64,000 nt of DNA from Neobacillus driksii (GCF_013409995.1 NZ_JACCBX010000003.1:1-64000); one strand, 5' to 3'; shown: positions 26,494 to 34,984, numbered from the stretch's first letter. Numbers and translations: made by a program. The notes: generated from the letters alone by a model not told the origin.

Positions 26494-28551
26494 TTATATT
26501 CGTGAAATAGCAACTGCACAAGCTTTGTATTCTGCCGTTCCTGAAATCGGGTCATATTCGTTTAATGTTAGGACATTCGTTGGTGTTTCACTCCAGTGGA
26601 AGCTCATGAATACCAGTCCAGGAACGACTTGATCGGTAATTTTCGCCTTCACCTTCAGCTCTCCTCTACGAGATCGTACTTCTACCACATCACCGTCGGT
26701 TATCCCAAGTACTCGAGCATCGTCCGGATGAATATCAATGGTTTCTTCTGTTTGTTTCACCTTCACTCCCGCAGCATAATAGCGAGTCTGCGAATGTGTA
26801 TTATAAGACTCATACCGTCTTCCAGTTGTTAACGTAAATGGATACTCTTGATCCGGGAGCTCCAAAGGAGGTGTGAAATCTACTGGAACAAAAGGTGATT
26901 TCTTAGCATTAGACTGCTGATTGTGAAATCTCTCATGCATGACAAATGTCCCTGGATGGTCCTCCGTTGGACATGGATAATGGATACTGTATTCCTTCTC
27001 AAGTCTTTCGTAAGAAATACCACCATACATCTCCCAAGCAAGTTTTCTCACTTCATTCCAGATTTCTTCACTGTTTGAATAGTTCATTGGATATCCAATT
27101 ATGGTTGAAAGCTCACAAAGAATAACCCAATCTTCTTTTACATTTGGCCCAGGCTCAACGGCTTTACGGACTCTTTGAATTCTTCTGTCCGTATTGGTGT
27201 AAGTTCCATCAACCTCTCCCCATGAACAAGCAGGAAGAACAACATCTGCCATTTTAGCAGTTTCTGTTAGGAAAATATCCTGAACAATTAACAAGTCCAG
27301 CTTTTTCATTAACTCTTTCGTATGGTTCATATGAACATCCGCAAGCAATGGATTTTCTCCTATGATGTAAAGCGCCTTTAATTCACCATTTTCTAGTCTG
27401 TCAAAGGTTCTCGTTTGTGTATCACCTACATGAGGATTGAGGATGACATTCCATTCTTTCTCATAGCGTTCACGGTACTCATCATTCACTAAACTCATTG
27501 CACCTGCCAATTGGTTTGGCAAACAACCCATATCCCCTGCGCCCTGGACGTTATTTTGTCCACGTAACGGCATAATTCCTGTCCCCTGCTTACCTATATT
27601 GCCTGTCAATAAAGCAAGATTCGCTATATCAAAGACATTATTCACACCACAATGGTGCTCCGTAATCCCAAGCGTATAAGCAATCATCGAACCACTCGAA
27701 CTAGCATATTCCCTTGCTGTTGTTACAATATCCTCAGCACTCAAGCCCGTAATGGAAGCAGCATATTCAGGTGTGTACTGGTCAACATGTTTTCTTAATG
27801 ACTCAAAATCGATTGTAAATTGCTTAATAAACTCTTCATTATATAAGTTTTCTTTAATAATCACCCGTAGGAAAGCATTTATCAGTGCTATATCTGTCCC
27901 AACATTGATTTGGAGATGCCGGTGAGCAAATTTCACCATGTCAATTTTTCTCGGATCAATAACAATTACCTTTAAACCATTTTTTATTGCTTTTTTGATT
28001 CGGTTTGCTATGATTGGATGGGCCTCGGTCGTATTCGAACCCATTAGCAGCAATACTTCTGCTCTATCAAAATCCTCTAACGTATTCGTTGGGAAACCGC
28101 TTCCAAATACAGTTGCCAGACCGGCAACACTCGGAGCGTGTCAAGTACGGTTACATCCGTCGATATTGTTGCTGCCTATCACAGTTCTCATGAACTTTTG
28201 CGTAATGTAATTGGACTCATTTGTGGTTCTCGCACAGGCAAACATCGAAATCGCATTTGATCCCCATGTATCTCTTATACCCGACAATTTGTCTGCAATA
28301 AATTGGTAGGCCTCATCCCAAGTTGATTCAACTAATATCCCCGCTTTTCGAATCAGCGGATTACTTAATCTATTGTTTGAATGAACATATTCATAGGCAA
28401 AAGCGCCTTTCACACAGGTTTGCCCTTTGTTAACAGGTGCCTCTTTGTCACCGCGAATTTTCATTATTCGATTATCCTTTACCTCAAGTACTAAACCGCA
28501 GCCTGTGCCGCAATAACCGCAAATAGTTTTGACGAAATTTGCTTCTCCCAA
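26494..28551 (-). CDS. fdhF: Selenocysteine-containing formate dehydrogenase, catalytic subunit
   Basis: A molybdopterin oxidoreductase of about 685 residues, read through an in-frame TGA at 28143-28141. N-terminal CGYCGTGCGL and GQTCVKG give the C-x2-C-x3-C...C [4Fe-4S] motif. The next conserved block reads NNIDGCNRT-U-HAPSVAGL, where the TGA falls on the Mo-ligating Sec/Cys of formate dehydrogenases. The downstream half continues in frame without loss and has the C-terminal molydopterin-dinucleotide-binding domain. The TTG at 28551 follows AGGAGGGG; the ATG at 28575 would overlap that RBS. The length is like E. coli FdhF and lacks the long ferredoxin extension of B. subtilis YrhE. It oxidises formate, or CO2 in reverse, probably with an electron-transfer partner encoded elsewhere. 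Confidence 0.9.
28112..28128 (-). promoter_or_regulatory. SECIS-like hairpin for selenocysteine insertion
   Basis: On the mRNA, GUUGCCGGUCUGGCAAC forms a perfect 6-bp stem with a GGUCU loop, starting 12 nt after the UGA. Counting the U of UGA as 1, the loop G and U fall at 23 and 24, the same positions as the SelB-contacting bases known in E. coli fdhF. Confidence 0.85.
28141..28143 (-). other. In-frame UGA selenocysteine codon
   Basis: TGA is flanked by codons for CNRT and HAPSVAGL, with the same reading frame open on both sides. Confidence 0.88.
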
Positions 28552-28659
28552 ATTTTCCCCTCCTAAATTAAACATTTATACTTATATAAACATATTAATC
28601 TATTCAAACAAAAAGTAGCTTAATTATTTTAAAAAATAATTGTCTATTTTTTGAAAAAT

Positions 28660-28696
28660 AAAAAAAAAAAAAAAAAAACAGAAGATAAAATCTTCC
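28660..28696 (-). terminator. Terminator of the histidine kinase gene with a 19-T tract
   Basis: GAAGAT and ATCTTC form a short stem, followed on the minus strand by an unusually long T run (19 A on the plus strand, 28660-28678). Confidence 0.8.
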
Positions 28697-28703
28697 GTTT
28701 TAA

Positions 28704-31247
28704 TCATGCTGGTTTTGCGGGTAAAAGGATATTAAAGGTAGTGCCTTTATTTGGCTCACTTTCAACGAACACTTTTCCATTATGATTTTCAATAATTTTA
28801 AAACTGACCATTAATCCTAGTCCGTTACCATTTTTCTTGGTTGTATAGAATGGTTCACCAAGCTGATTTAGTTTTTCTTTTGGTATTCCGACGCCTGTGT
28901 CCTGAATCGAGATTTGGACATTGTTATCATGAATCATGGTTCTAACATGCAATTCGCCGCCATTTGGCATGGCTTCGATACCATTTTTAATAAAGTTTAA
29001 AAACACCTGCTTTAAACGGTTTTCATCACATTCAATCTGGATAATTTCATGTGGGCAATCTAATGAAAGCTTCACATGCTTCTTCCTCGCTTCAAATTCA
29101 AATAGTGATACTACATTTTTAATCACTGGAACCACATTCTTTTCTTCTAGTTCAACCATCTTCGGTTTTGCCAAAACCATGAAATCCTCCACAATCGTAT
29201 TGACCCGTTCAATTTCATCGAGAATAATATTAATAAATTCTAAACGTTCGGGGTCCTTTTCATCTAATGTAAGGAACTCTGCATAACCTTTCATCGATGT
29301 AAGCGGATTGCGAATTTCATGCGCGACTCCTGCTGCTAATTGTCCAACAGCCGCCAACTTATCTTGACGATGGACAATCTCTTCTGTTTTCTTTCGTTCC
29401 GTAATATCATTACGAATCGCTACATATTGGTATGGTTTCCCATTTTCATTCAAGAAAGGAACAATGGTTGTATCTACCCAGTAGTATGTTCCATCCTTTG
29501 CTTTATTTCTAATTTCCCCCTTCCAAACTTTCCCTTCCCCAATTGTTTTCCATAGATCTTTGAAGAACAGCTTGGAATGATGCCCAGAATTTAGGATGCT
29601 ATGATCTTTCCCAATAATCTCTTCACGGCTGTATTTTGAGATTTCACAGAATTTATCGTTTACACTTGTAATGATTCCTCTGGCGTCTGTAAATGCCACA
29701 ATCGTAGATTGATCAAGTGCAAAGCGGATGTCTGTATTATCCTTAATTGATTCTCTTAAGTGCTCTTCTGCTTTTTTTCGATCGGAAATATCAGTACGAA
29801 TGGCAACGTATTGATATGGCTTCCCATTATCATTTAAAAAAGGAACAATGGTTGTATCTACCCAATAAAGGGTTCCATCTTTAGCGCGGTTGCATATTTC
29901 ACCTTTCCACACTTCTCCCTGACCTATCGTCCGCCAGAGTTCTTTAAAAAATTCCCGTGAATGGTAGCCTGAATTTAATATCCTGTGATCCTCACCAAGT
30001 AATTCCTCACGACTGTATTTCGATATTTCGCAAAACTTTTCATTTACACTTGTAATTTTTCCCTTTTGATCAGTAATGGCAATTATGGAAGATTGGTCGA
30101 GCGCAAAGGTGATATCTCTAGTTTCTTTAATAGATTCCAACAATGCCTTTTCTGCATTCTTACGATTGGAAATATCAGATCGAATAGCAATATATTGAAC
30201 TGGATTACCTTTTTTATCTAAGAAAGGAACAATGGTAGTATCCACCCAATAAAGAGAGCCATCTTTGGCTTTATTTCTAATTTCCCCCCGCCAAATTTTT
30301 CCAGATTGAATAGTTGACCATAATTCCTGAAAAAACTCTTTTGAGTGATATCCTGAATTCAATAGGCGATGGTTCTTTCCGATAATTTCTTCCTTACTAT
30401 ATTTAGAGATTTCTTCAAATTTATCATTTACAAATATTATCGTCCCTTTAGCATCTGTAATAGCTACAATTGTCGAAGCATCCAAAGCCGCTTTGATATC
30501 CTTCAAGTTCGTATCGGATTCGGCAAGCTGCTTACTAATCAACGTACTTGAAGCAATTAACCCGCTAATAATTAAAACTGTGACAAATAAAACTAAATAG
30601 ATTAAAAATGTCTCTTCATTGATAGATCCATTTAAATTATTATTGTTTGAAATAATGGTTGAAGCTCTTTTTAAAAGAAAATGCCCTTCTGCAATTGCGC
30701 CAGAAATTATCAAAGCACTAATTGGTTTTAACCAGGTTTGACTTCCTTTTGAATAGGTTTTTGAAGAAAAAAGGATCCATAAAGCAAATAAAAAAGACCC
30801 AAAGATCAATAGTCCGGAGAATATAAAAAGCGGAACATTGTATTCAATCGTCAGGTTCATTGCATATATACTTATTATATGAATAGCAAAAACACCGGTC
30901 GTTAAGAACAAACTCCCAATAAATAAATGAATTCTTCTAATAACCCTCCTAAACAGAGGAATGAAAGCCATCCCTGAAAAGGCGATCCCAATAAAGATAG
31001 ACAAAATCGTCAGGGGTATTTGGTAACTTGAAAAGCGGTCTATATCAGCCGCTATTAACCCTAGGAAATTCATTACCCATATGCCTACCCCCATTGCTAA
31101 AGAGCCGCCAAGAAATAAAAGCCTTTTACTATTCTTTGAATTTTTTATTAAGGTAAACATGTCTAAACCTGTATATGAAGCCATAAACGTTAATCCTATG
31201 GCAATAACAATTAAAAATGGATGAAATTCAGCTGACACTGTATCCAT
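28704..31247 (-). CDS. Membrane histidine kinase with three PAS domains
   Basis: An 847-residue sensor kinase. Seven hydrophobic segments (residues 1 to about 245) resemble an MHYT domain but with degenerate motifs (VMNFLG, IHIISIYAM). Three PAS-PAC units follow (about 250-375, 376-500, 501-627) and are strikingly similar to each other, each with VDTTIVPFL and QYIAIR or QYVAIR. HisKA has the phospho-accepting His in VAHEIRNPLTSMKGYAEFL, and HATPase_c has the N, G1 and G2 boxes (FIKNGIEAMPNGGE, DTGVGIP, GNGLGL). No response regulator is adjacent. It is upstream of fdhF on the same strand but separated by a terminator. Confidence 0.9.
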   Translation of the reverse strand: MDTVSAEFHPFLIVIAIGLTFMASYTGLDMFTLIKNSKNSKRLLFLGGSLAMGVGIWVMNFLGLIAADIDRFSSYQIPLTILSIFIGIAFSGMAFIPLFRRVIRRIHLFIGSLFLTTGVFAIHIISIYAMNLTIEYNVPLFIFSGLLIFGSFLFALWILFSSKTYSKGSQTWLKPISALIISGAIAEGHFLLKRASTIISNNNNLNGSINEETFLIYLVLFVTVLIISGLIASSTLISKQLAESDTNLKDIKAALDASTIVAITDAKGTIIFVNDKFEEISKYSKEEIIGKNHRLLNSGYHSKEFFQELWSTIQSGKIWRGEIRNKAKDGSLYWVDTTIVPFLDKKGNPVQYIAIRSDISNRKNAEKALLESIKETRDITFALDQSSIIAITDQKGKITSVNEKFCEISKYSREELLGEDHRILNSGYHSREFFKELWRTIGQGEVWKGEICNRAKDGTLYWVDTTIVPFLNDNGKPYQYVAIRTDISDRKKAEEHLRESIKDNTDIRFALDQSTIVAFTDARGIITSVNDKFCEISKYSREEIIGKDHSILNSGHHSKLFFKDLWKTIGEGKVWKGEIRNKAKDGTYYWVDTTIVPFLNENGKPYQYVAIRNDITERKKTEEIVHRQDKLAAVGQLAAGVAHEIRNPLTSMKGYAEFLTLDEKDPERLEFINIILDEIERVNTIVEDFMVLAKPKMVELEEKNVVPVIKNVVSLFEFEARKKHVKLSLDCPHEIIQIECDENRLKQVFLNFIKNGIEAMPNGGELHVRTMIHDNNVQISIQDTGVGIPKEKLNQLGEPFYTTKKNGNGLGLMVSFKIIENHNGKVFVESEPNKGTTFNILLPAKPA

Positions 31248-31551
31248 TTACAGCATCCCCCCTTTTACCTAATCTCTTTTACTTTGATTGTAATGGATAC
31301 CATTACTGTAGGGAAGTGTTTTTGTTCACAAAATTGTCGAATTTATATTATTTTAACGATATATAACTGTTTCCACATACATAATATGGAGCACGCGTGC
31401 ACAAAATTAAAATGCAGGGTAAATGTATCATTTTTCAAAAAAGATAAAATATTTTCAAAAAAGGACTACACAAATTTACTTTTTTTGATTATACTGTACT
31501 ACAACAGATGAAAAGTTAATAAACTGTATTAAAAAAGGAGGAGAATTTTAA
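31248..31551. other. Intergenic region with operator-like palindrome
   Basis: 304 bp between the divergent kinase gene and the yhfH-like tandem. It contains the 17-bp palindrome at 31290-31306 and the AT-rich leader of the first YhfH gene. Nothing else is recognised. Confidence 0.5.
31290..31306. promoter_or_regulatory. Perfect palindrome upstream of the kinase gene
   Basis: GTAATGGATACCATTAC has 7-bp perfect arms around a 3-bp centre and lies 43 bp upstream of the kinase start codon. It looks like an operator for a dimeric regulator that I cannot identify. Confidence 0.5.
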
Positions 31552-31686
31552 GTGTTAATGAATCCAGTTGAATTTTTCCGTACTTTGCCAAAAAAGGAAT
31601 GTCCAGAATGTGGGCAGCACATCGAAGAACAGGCAGAAAGCTACTTAATGGAATGTGACCGCTGTTTAGCAAAAAGAGAAGAATAG
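31552..31686 (+). CDS. YhfH-family small protein, copy 1
   Basis: A 44-residue protein starting at GTG, 8 bp after AAGGAGGAG. It begins MLMNPVEFFRTLPKKECPEC and has CPECG and CDRCL, two CxxC pairs of a small zinc-ribbon-like fold typical of the YhfH family. It is followed by a near-identical second gene with a similarly duplicated leader. The function of the family is unknown. Confidence 0.82.
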   Translation: MLMNPVEFFRTLPKKECPECGQHIEEQAESYLMECDRCLAKREE

Positions 31687-31768
31687 ACAGAAAATATTTT
31701 TTTGTTCACGCTGTACTACAACAAACTAAGGGTTAATAGACTGTATTAAAAAAGAGGAGGTTTTTTCA

Positions 31769-31903
31769 ATGTTAATTAGTCCAGTTGAATTTTTCCGCAC
31801 TTTACCAAAAAAAGAATGCCCAGAGTGTGGGCAGCATATGGAAGAACAAGCAGAAAGCTACTTAATGGAATGTGATCGCTGTCTAGCTAGTAAAGACGAA
31901 TAG
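31769..31903 (+). CDS. YhfH-family small protein, copy 2
   Basis: A 44-residue paralogue of copy 1, differing mainly at residues 3-4, 24 and at the C-terminus. It starts at ATG after AGAGGAGG and keeps both CxxC pairs (CPECG, CDRCL). The DNA around it, including the leader with CTGTACTACAACA and AATAGACTGTATTAAAAAA, repeats that of copy 1 with a period of 217 bp. A terminator follows only this copy. Confidence 0.82.
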   Translation: MLISPVEFFRTLPKKECPECGQHMEEQAESYLMECDRCLASKDE

Positions 31904-31917
31904 AACAAGTTACCATG

Positions 31918-31941
31918 CTCCCTATATCAGGGAGTTTTTTT
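31918..31941 (+). terminator. Terminator of the yhfH pair
   Basis: CTCCCT and AGGGAG form a short stem followed by seven T residues. Confidence 0.8.
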
Positions 31942-32008
31942 GTTGCAAAATTAAGGAAGGAATAAACCCAATAGTGAAAGCAAAAGCTTAAAAAAGGAGG
32001 TGTTTGTA

Positions 32009-32179
32009 ATGGGTAAGGAATCTAGTTCATCCGAGAAGAAACAAACATCCATACATGGAGGTATTTATCCTAGTGAAAAATATGTTCCTGGTGAGTCTGT
32101 TGATCAACATAAGGAACTTGAGGACGCAAATATCATGATAACCGGTGATGAAATTCGCCAACAGAATGAAAATTTGTAA
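32009..32179 (+). CDS. Small hydrophilic protein (56 residues)
   Basis: Not recognised. The ATG follows a consensus AAAAAGGAGGTG RBS. The product starts MGKESSSSEKKQTSIHGGIY and is polar, with no cysteines and no hydrophobic segment. The SplA-like gene begins 20 bp later, so the two may be co-transcribed. The composition is like that of many small sporulation-stage proteins. Confidence 0.65.
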   Translation: MGKESSSSEKKQTSIHGGIYPSEKYVPGESVDQHKELEDANIMITGDEIRQQNENL

Positions 32180-32199
32180 TTAAGGGAAGGTAAATGGAT

Positions 32200-32451
32200 A
32201 TGGATATTGTTGATATTTCTAGTGCTAAGCCTGGAGACGAAGTGTTTGTGATCTATCGAAATCCACATGTACCAACTGTTGCGAATATCAAACCAGCAGA
32301 AATTGTCGCTCACCCAAAAGATCCCAATGCACTTGCATTGTTCCTAAACGAGACCTTTCATGTTATTGAAGATGATGATGCTCTATTCCCTACTTCTGAA
32401 TCAGCACAAAAGGCATTTGAGGGTCATTTTTTTGATTTTGGAGAAGAATAA
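32200..32451 (+). CDS. SplA-like small regulator
   Basis: An 83-residue protein. GDEVFVIYRNPHVPTVANIK followed by PAEIVAHPKD and LALFLNETFHVI resembles SplA, the B. subtilis repressor of spore photoproduct lyase. No splB follows it here, so an spl role is uncertain. Two ATGs are possible; 32200 gives 9-bp spacing from GGGAAGG, while 32194 gives only 3 bp. A terminator follows. Confidence 0.6.
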   Translation: MDIVDISSAKPGDEVFVIYRNPHVPTVANIKPAEIVAHPKDPNALALFLNETFHVIEDDDALFPTSESAQKAFEGHFFDFGEE

Positions 32452-32483
32452 AAGACTGTCATTTATTTTGACAGTCTTTTTAA
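32450..32483 (+). terminator. Terminator of the SplA-like gene
   Basis: AAAGACTGTCA and TGACAGTCTTT form a hairpin followed by TT and A/T-rich sequence, convergent with the YdjO-like gene. Confidence 0.85.
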
Positions 32484-32495
32484 ATACTTTATTCT

Positions 32496-32681
32496 TTATA
32501 TTTTCGGAAGCTCTCTAATTTCTGCAGCCATTTCGTTACCACACATTGGGCAAAGCAGGTCGTCCGTTACAAAATCCTTTCTCATCCAGCCGATACATGC
32601 ATTATCCATACAAGAATAGATTTCAGTTTCAAGCATAATTACTTCAACTTCTTCATCCTTAGCCCTTTTACCATAAAAAAT
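32496..32681 (-). CDS. YdjO-family cold-inducible-type protein with apparent AUU start
   Basis: A 61-residue protein with C-x4-C (CMDNAC) and CPMC, and the core IGWMRKDFVTDDLLCPMC, matching the YdjO family. The frame is closed by a TAA just upstream, and there is no ATG, GTG or TTG between that stop and residue 16. An ATT codon at 32681 lies 8 bp after a consensus AAAGGAGG and gives an N-terminus (FYGKRAKDEEVEV) like that of family members. The alternative ATG 45 bp downstream would lack an RBS and the conserved N-terminus. Confidence 0.75.
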   Translation of the reverse strand: MFYGKRAKDEEVEVIMLETEIYSCMDNACIGWMRKDFVTDDLLCPMCGNEMAAEIRELPKI

Positions 32682-32783
32682 GGGAACCGCCTCCTTTTTT
32701 TATAGTATGTACCAAAAATGTCATTTTCATTGCTAAAAAAACAATCTTTACCATAAACAATATAAGGAAGGAATAAAATCTAT

Positions 32784-32930
32784 ATGAAAACGAACGAAAA
32801 AAAATTAACTGTAGTAGGAACTGATATTGAAGAAGTAAAGAGATTAAATAATCAGTCAGGCCTAAGTTATAACCAGGTGAAACAGCTGCTTGCAAAAAAA
32901 TATGCAAATAAGAGTCAGCCTTCCGAGTAG
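32784..32930 (+). CDS. Small basic protein (48 residues)
   Basis: Not recognised. The ATG follows AAGGAAGGAATAAAATCT, an acceptable RBS region. The product (MKTNEKKLTVVGTDIEEVKR, then LNNQSGLSYNQVKQLLAKKY) looks like a short helical or helix-turn-helix-like domain without membrane segments. The stop codon lies within a terminator hairpin. Confidence 0.6.
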   Translation: MKTNEKKLTVVGTDIEEVKRLNNQSGLSYNQVKQLLAKKYANKSQPSE

Positions 32931-32945
32931 GAAGGCTGACTTTTA
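32914..32945 (+). terminator. Terminator between small gene and MutS2-like gene
   Basis: GTCAGCCTTCC and GGAAGGCTGAC are perfect arms followed by TTTTATTTAT. Confidence 0.85.
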
Positions 32946-34874
32946 TTTATCCGTATGATCAATGATGATTTCACCATCATGCCTTTTGGCAAGTATCTTA
33001 CTTTTCTTCCGGTTCTCTTTCGACTCAAAAATGATATCAAAATCATAATCAGCGGGGTAGAGTTCCTCAGCTGCGATATATAGTTTTATTCTTTTGTGAT
33101 TAATGGCTATTTTTTCCCCTTTTACTTGGACAACATAGTTTCCCAGCTGATCAGGACCGCTATAAACAATCCCGAATTCATTTGTTGGGGAAACCCTCAC
33201 ATTATCCCCTTGACTGTATTGAATTATATTTACATCAGGATTTACAACAGTTTTTTTCCTATTCTTGTATTTATTAACAATGACTTGTTTTTCTAATTCC
33301 TTCTGTTTCCAACTATCAGTTTCTTTATTTTCATAGGTTTTCATTTCTTTATACGTGATTAAATGGGCTCTCTCAATGATTTTTGGATGAATTCCTAGCT
33401 TTAAAGCGATGGCAAACGCTTGACTCTCTCCTCCTCTGCCTATAATTAGCCGATAGGTGGGGCTGAGTGACTCAATATCGAATTCCATTGATCCATTAAT
33501 AAATCCCGGATGTTCTTCCGCAAACTCTTTGATTTCACTATAATGTGTCGTGGCTAATAGCACTGATCCTTTGTGATATAGCTGTTCTAATATCGCAGTT
33601 GCAAGACCCATTCCTTCCCCTGGATCGGTTCCAGAACCAAGCTCATCAAGGAGAACTAGACTCTGGTCATTGGTATCCTTGAGGATCTCAATGATATTGA
33701 CGATCCGTGAGCTAAAAGTGCTAAGATTCTCAGTTATACTTTGACCATCACCAATATCCACTAAGATACGCTGAAAAATACTAAGGTTACTTTCTTCGGA
33801 AGCAGGGATATGGAGACCGCACTGTACCATGAGTGTCAATAAACCTACCGTTTTTATACTTACTGTTTTCCCACCTGTATTCGGACCTGTTATGACGAGT
33901 GCACTTTTTCCTTCCATCATCTCTAATGATAACGGAACGGCCTTATCACCTAGGAGCGGGTGCTTTGCCTGCAGTAACTTTATCTGCTTCTCATCATTCA
34001 CCTTAATTTTTGCGCCATTAATGGACCTGCTATATTTCGCCTTTGCAAACAAAAAATCATAATGGACCATGGTTTCGATAGCTATTCGAATTTGCTGCTC
34101 TTTCTCTTCAACGAGCCCCGTTAAGTAGGTTAGAACCTTTTGGACTTCAACATCCTCATCTGTTAAGAGCCACGTTAATTGTTCTTGATAAACAGCAATT
34201 TCTTCGGGTTCAATATATAAGGTTGAACCTGAAGCAGAAGTATCTAACACAGTACCTTTAATTTTATTTCGGTATTCCTTCTTAATAGGAATAACATATC
34301 TTCCATCTCTTTGGCTGACAACGTTCTCTTGTAAAAAGGTTTTATATTTGTTGGAGCGAATAAGCTGCATGGTTTTTTCTTTTAGCCGATCCTCATGAAT
34401 AGCGATCTGTTTTCTTATCTTCAATAACTCTTTGGAAGCATAATCATCTACCCTTCCATTCCGGATACAACGTATAATTTCCTCTGCAAGGTCAGGCAGC
34501 TCCTTAATTGCTTCTACGTATGATGAAACTCTTGGTGCCAAATATTCTTTATCCTTCATGAACCGGCGCATCTTCCCGCAGCAATCTAAAAAATCATATA
34601 GCTTGGATAATTGATCAGGACACAGCGCAGTCCCTTTGTTTAATTTAGCCAAGATTTGCTCCATCCCGCCAAGTCCATGAACAGGAACACTTGAGCTCTT
34701 TTTGAGTATTTCAACTGCCTCAGAAACTTCATCTAACCATGCTTCAATTTGCTTTAGATGTGTTGATGGAGCTAGATTATAGATCTTTTCTTTCCCTTCA
34801 TTGGTTAAAGCAAATTCCGCTATTTTCTGTTTAATTTCTTGTACTTCCAAAACTTTAAATGTATGAGTATTCAA
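32943..34874 (-). CDS. MutS2-like ATPase lacking the Smr domain
   Basis: A 643-residue MutS-family ATPase. Residues about 1-300 form the core/lever region, ending with DTSASGSTLYIEP as in MutS2. The ATPase has Walker A GPNTGGKT, Walker B LVLLDELGSGTDPGEG and LATTHYSEIKEFA. MutS2 normally has about 780 residues and ends in an Smr nuclease domain; here the protein ends about 130 residues earlier and the Smr domain is absent. Start TTG 34874 is chosen because GGAGGGAAAAACA precedes it. It may act in recombination control or ribosome rescue, as proposed for MutS2, but the nuclease part is missing. Confidence 0.82.
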   Translation of the reverse strand: MNTHTFKVLEVQEIKQKIAEFALTNEGKEKIYNLAPSTHLKQIEAWLDEVSEAVEILKKSSSVPVHGLGGMEQILAKLNKGTALCPDQLSKLYDFLDCCGKMRRFMKDKEYLAPRVSSYVEAIKELPDLAEEIIRCIRNGRVDDYASKELLKIRKQIAIHEDRLKEKTMQLIRSNKYKTFLQENVVSQRDGRYVIPIKKEYRNKIKGTVLDTSASGSTLYIEPEEIAVYQEQLTWLLTDEDVEVQKVLTYLTGLVEEKEQQIRIAIETMVHYDFLFAKAKYSRSINGAKIKVNDEKQIKLLQAKHPLLGDKAVPLSLEMMEGKSALVITGPNTGGKTVSIKTVGLLTLMVQCGLHIPASEESNLSIFQRILVDIGDGQSITENLSTFSSRIVNIIEILKDTNDQSLVLLDELGSGTDPGEGMGLATAILEQLYHKGSVLLATTHYSEIKEFAEEHPGFINGSMEFDIESLSPTYRLIIGRGGESQAFAIALKLGIHPKIIERAHLITYKEMKTYENKETDSWKQKELEKQVIVNKYKNRKKTVVNPDVNIIQYSQGDNVRVSPTNEFGIVYSGPDQLGNYVVQVKGEKIAINHKRIKLYIAAEELYPADYDFDIIFESKENRKKSKILAKRHDGEIIIDHTDK

Positions 34875-34902
34875 TGTTTTTCCCTCCAAAATAAAATAAA
34901 AA

Positions 34903-34932
34903 TAGCCGCAATGAACAATGTCATTGCGGCTA
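34903..34932 (-). terminator. Terminator-like hairpin just upstream of the MutS2-like gene
   Basis: TAGCCGCAATGA and TCATTGCGGCTA are perfect 12-bp arms followed on the minus strand by a T-rich run, ending only 28 bp before the start codon. Confidence 0.75.
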
Positions 34933-34984
34933 AGCTAAATAAAACGAGTATTTGCTCGTTTTCATATACAGTATTTATCCATAA

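Noticed and set aside
26494..28575. Formate dehydrogenase as a pseudogene broken by a nonsense mutation
   Set aside because: The TGA is exactly at the Sec/Cys position, a SECIS-like hairpin follows at the right distance, and both halves are otherwise intact.
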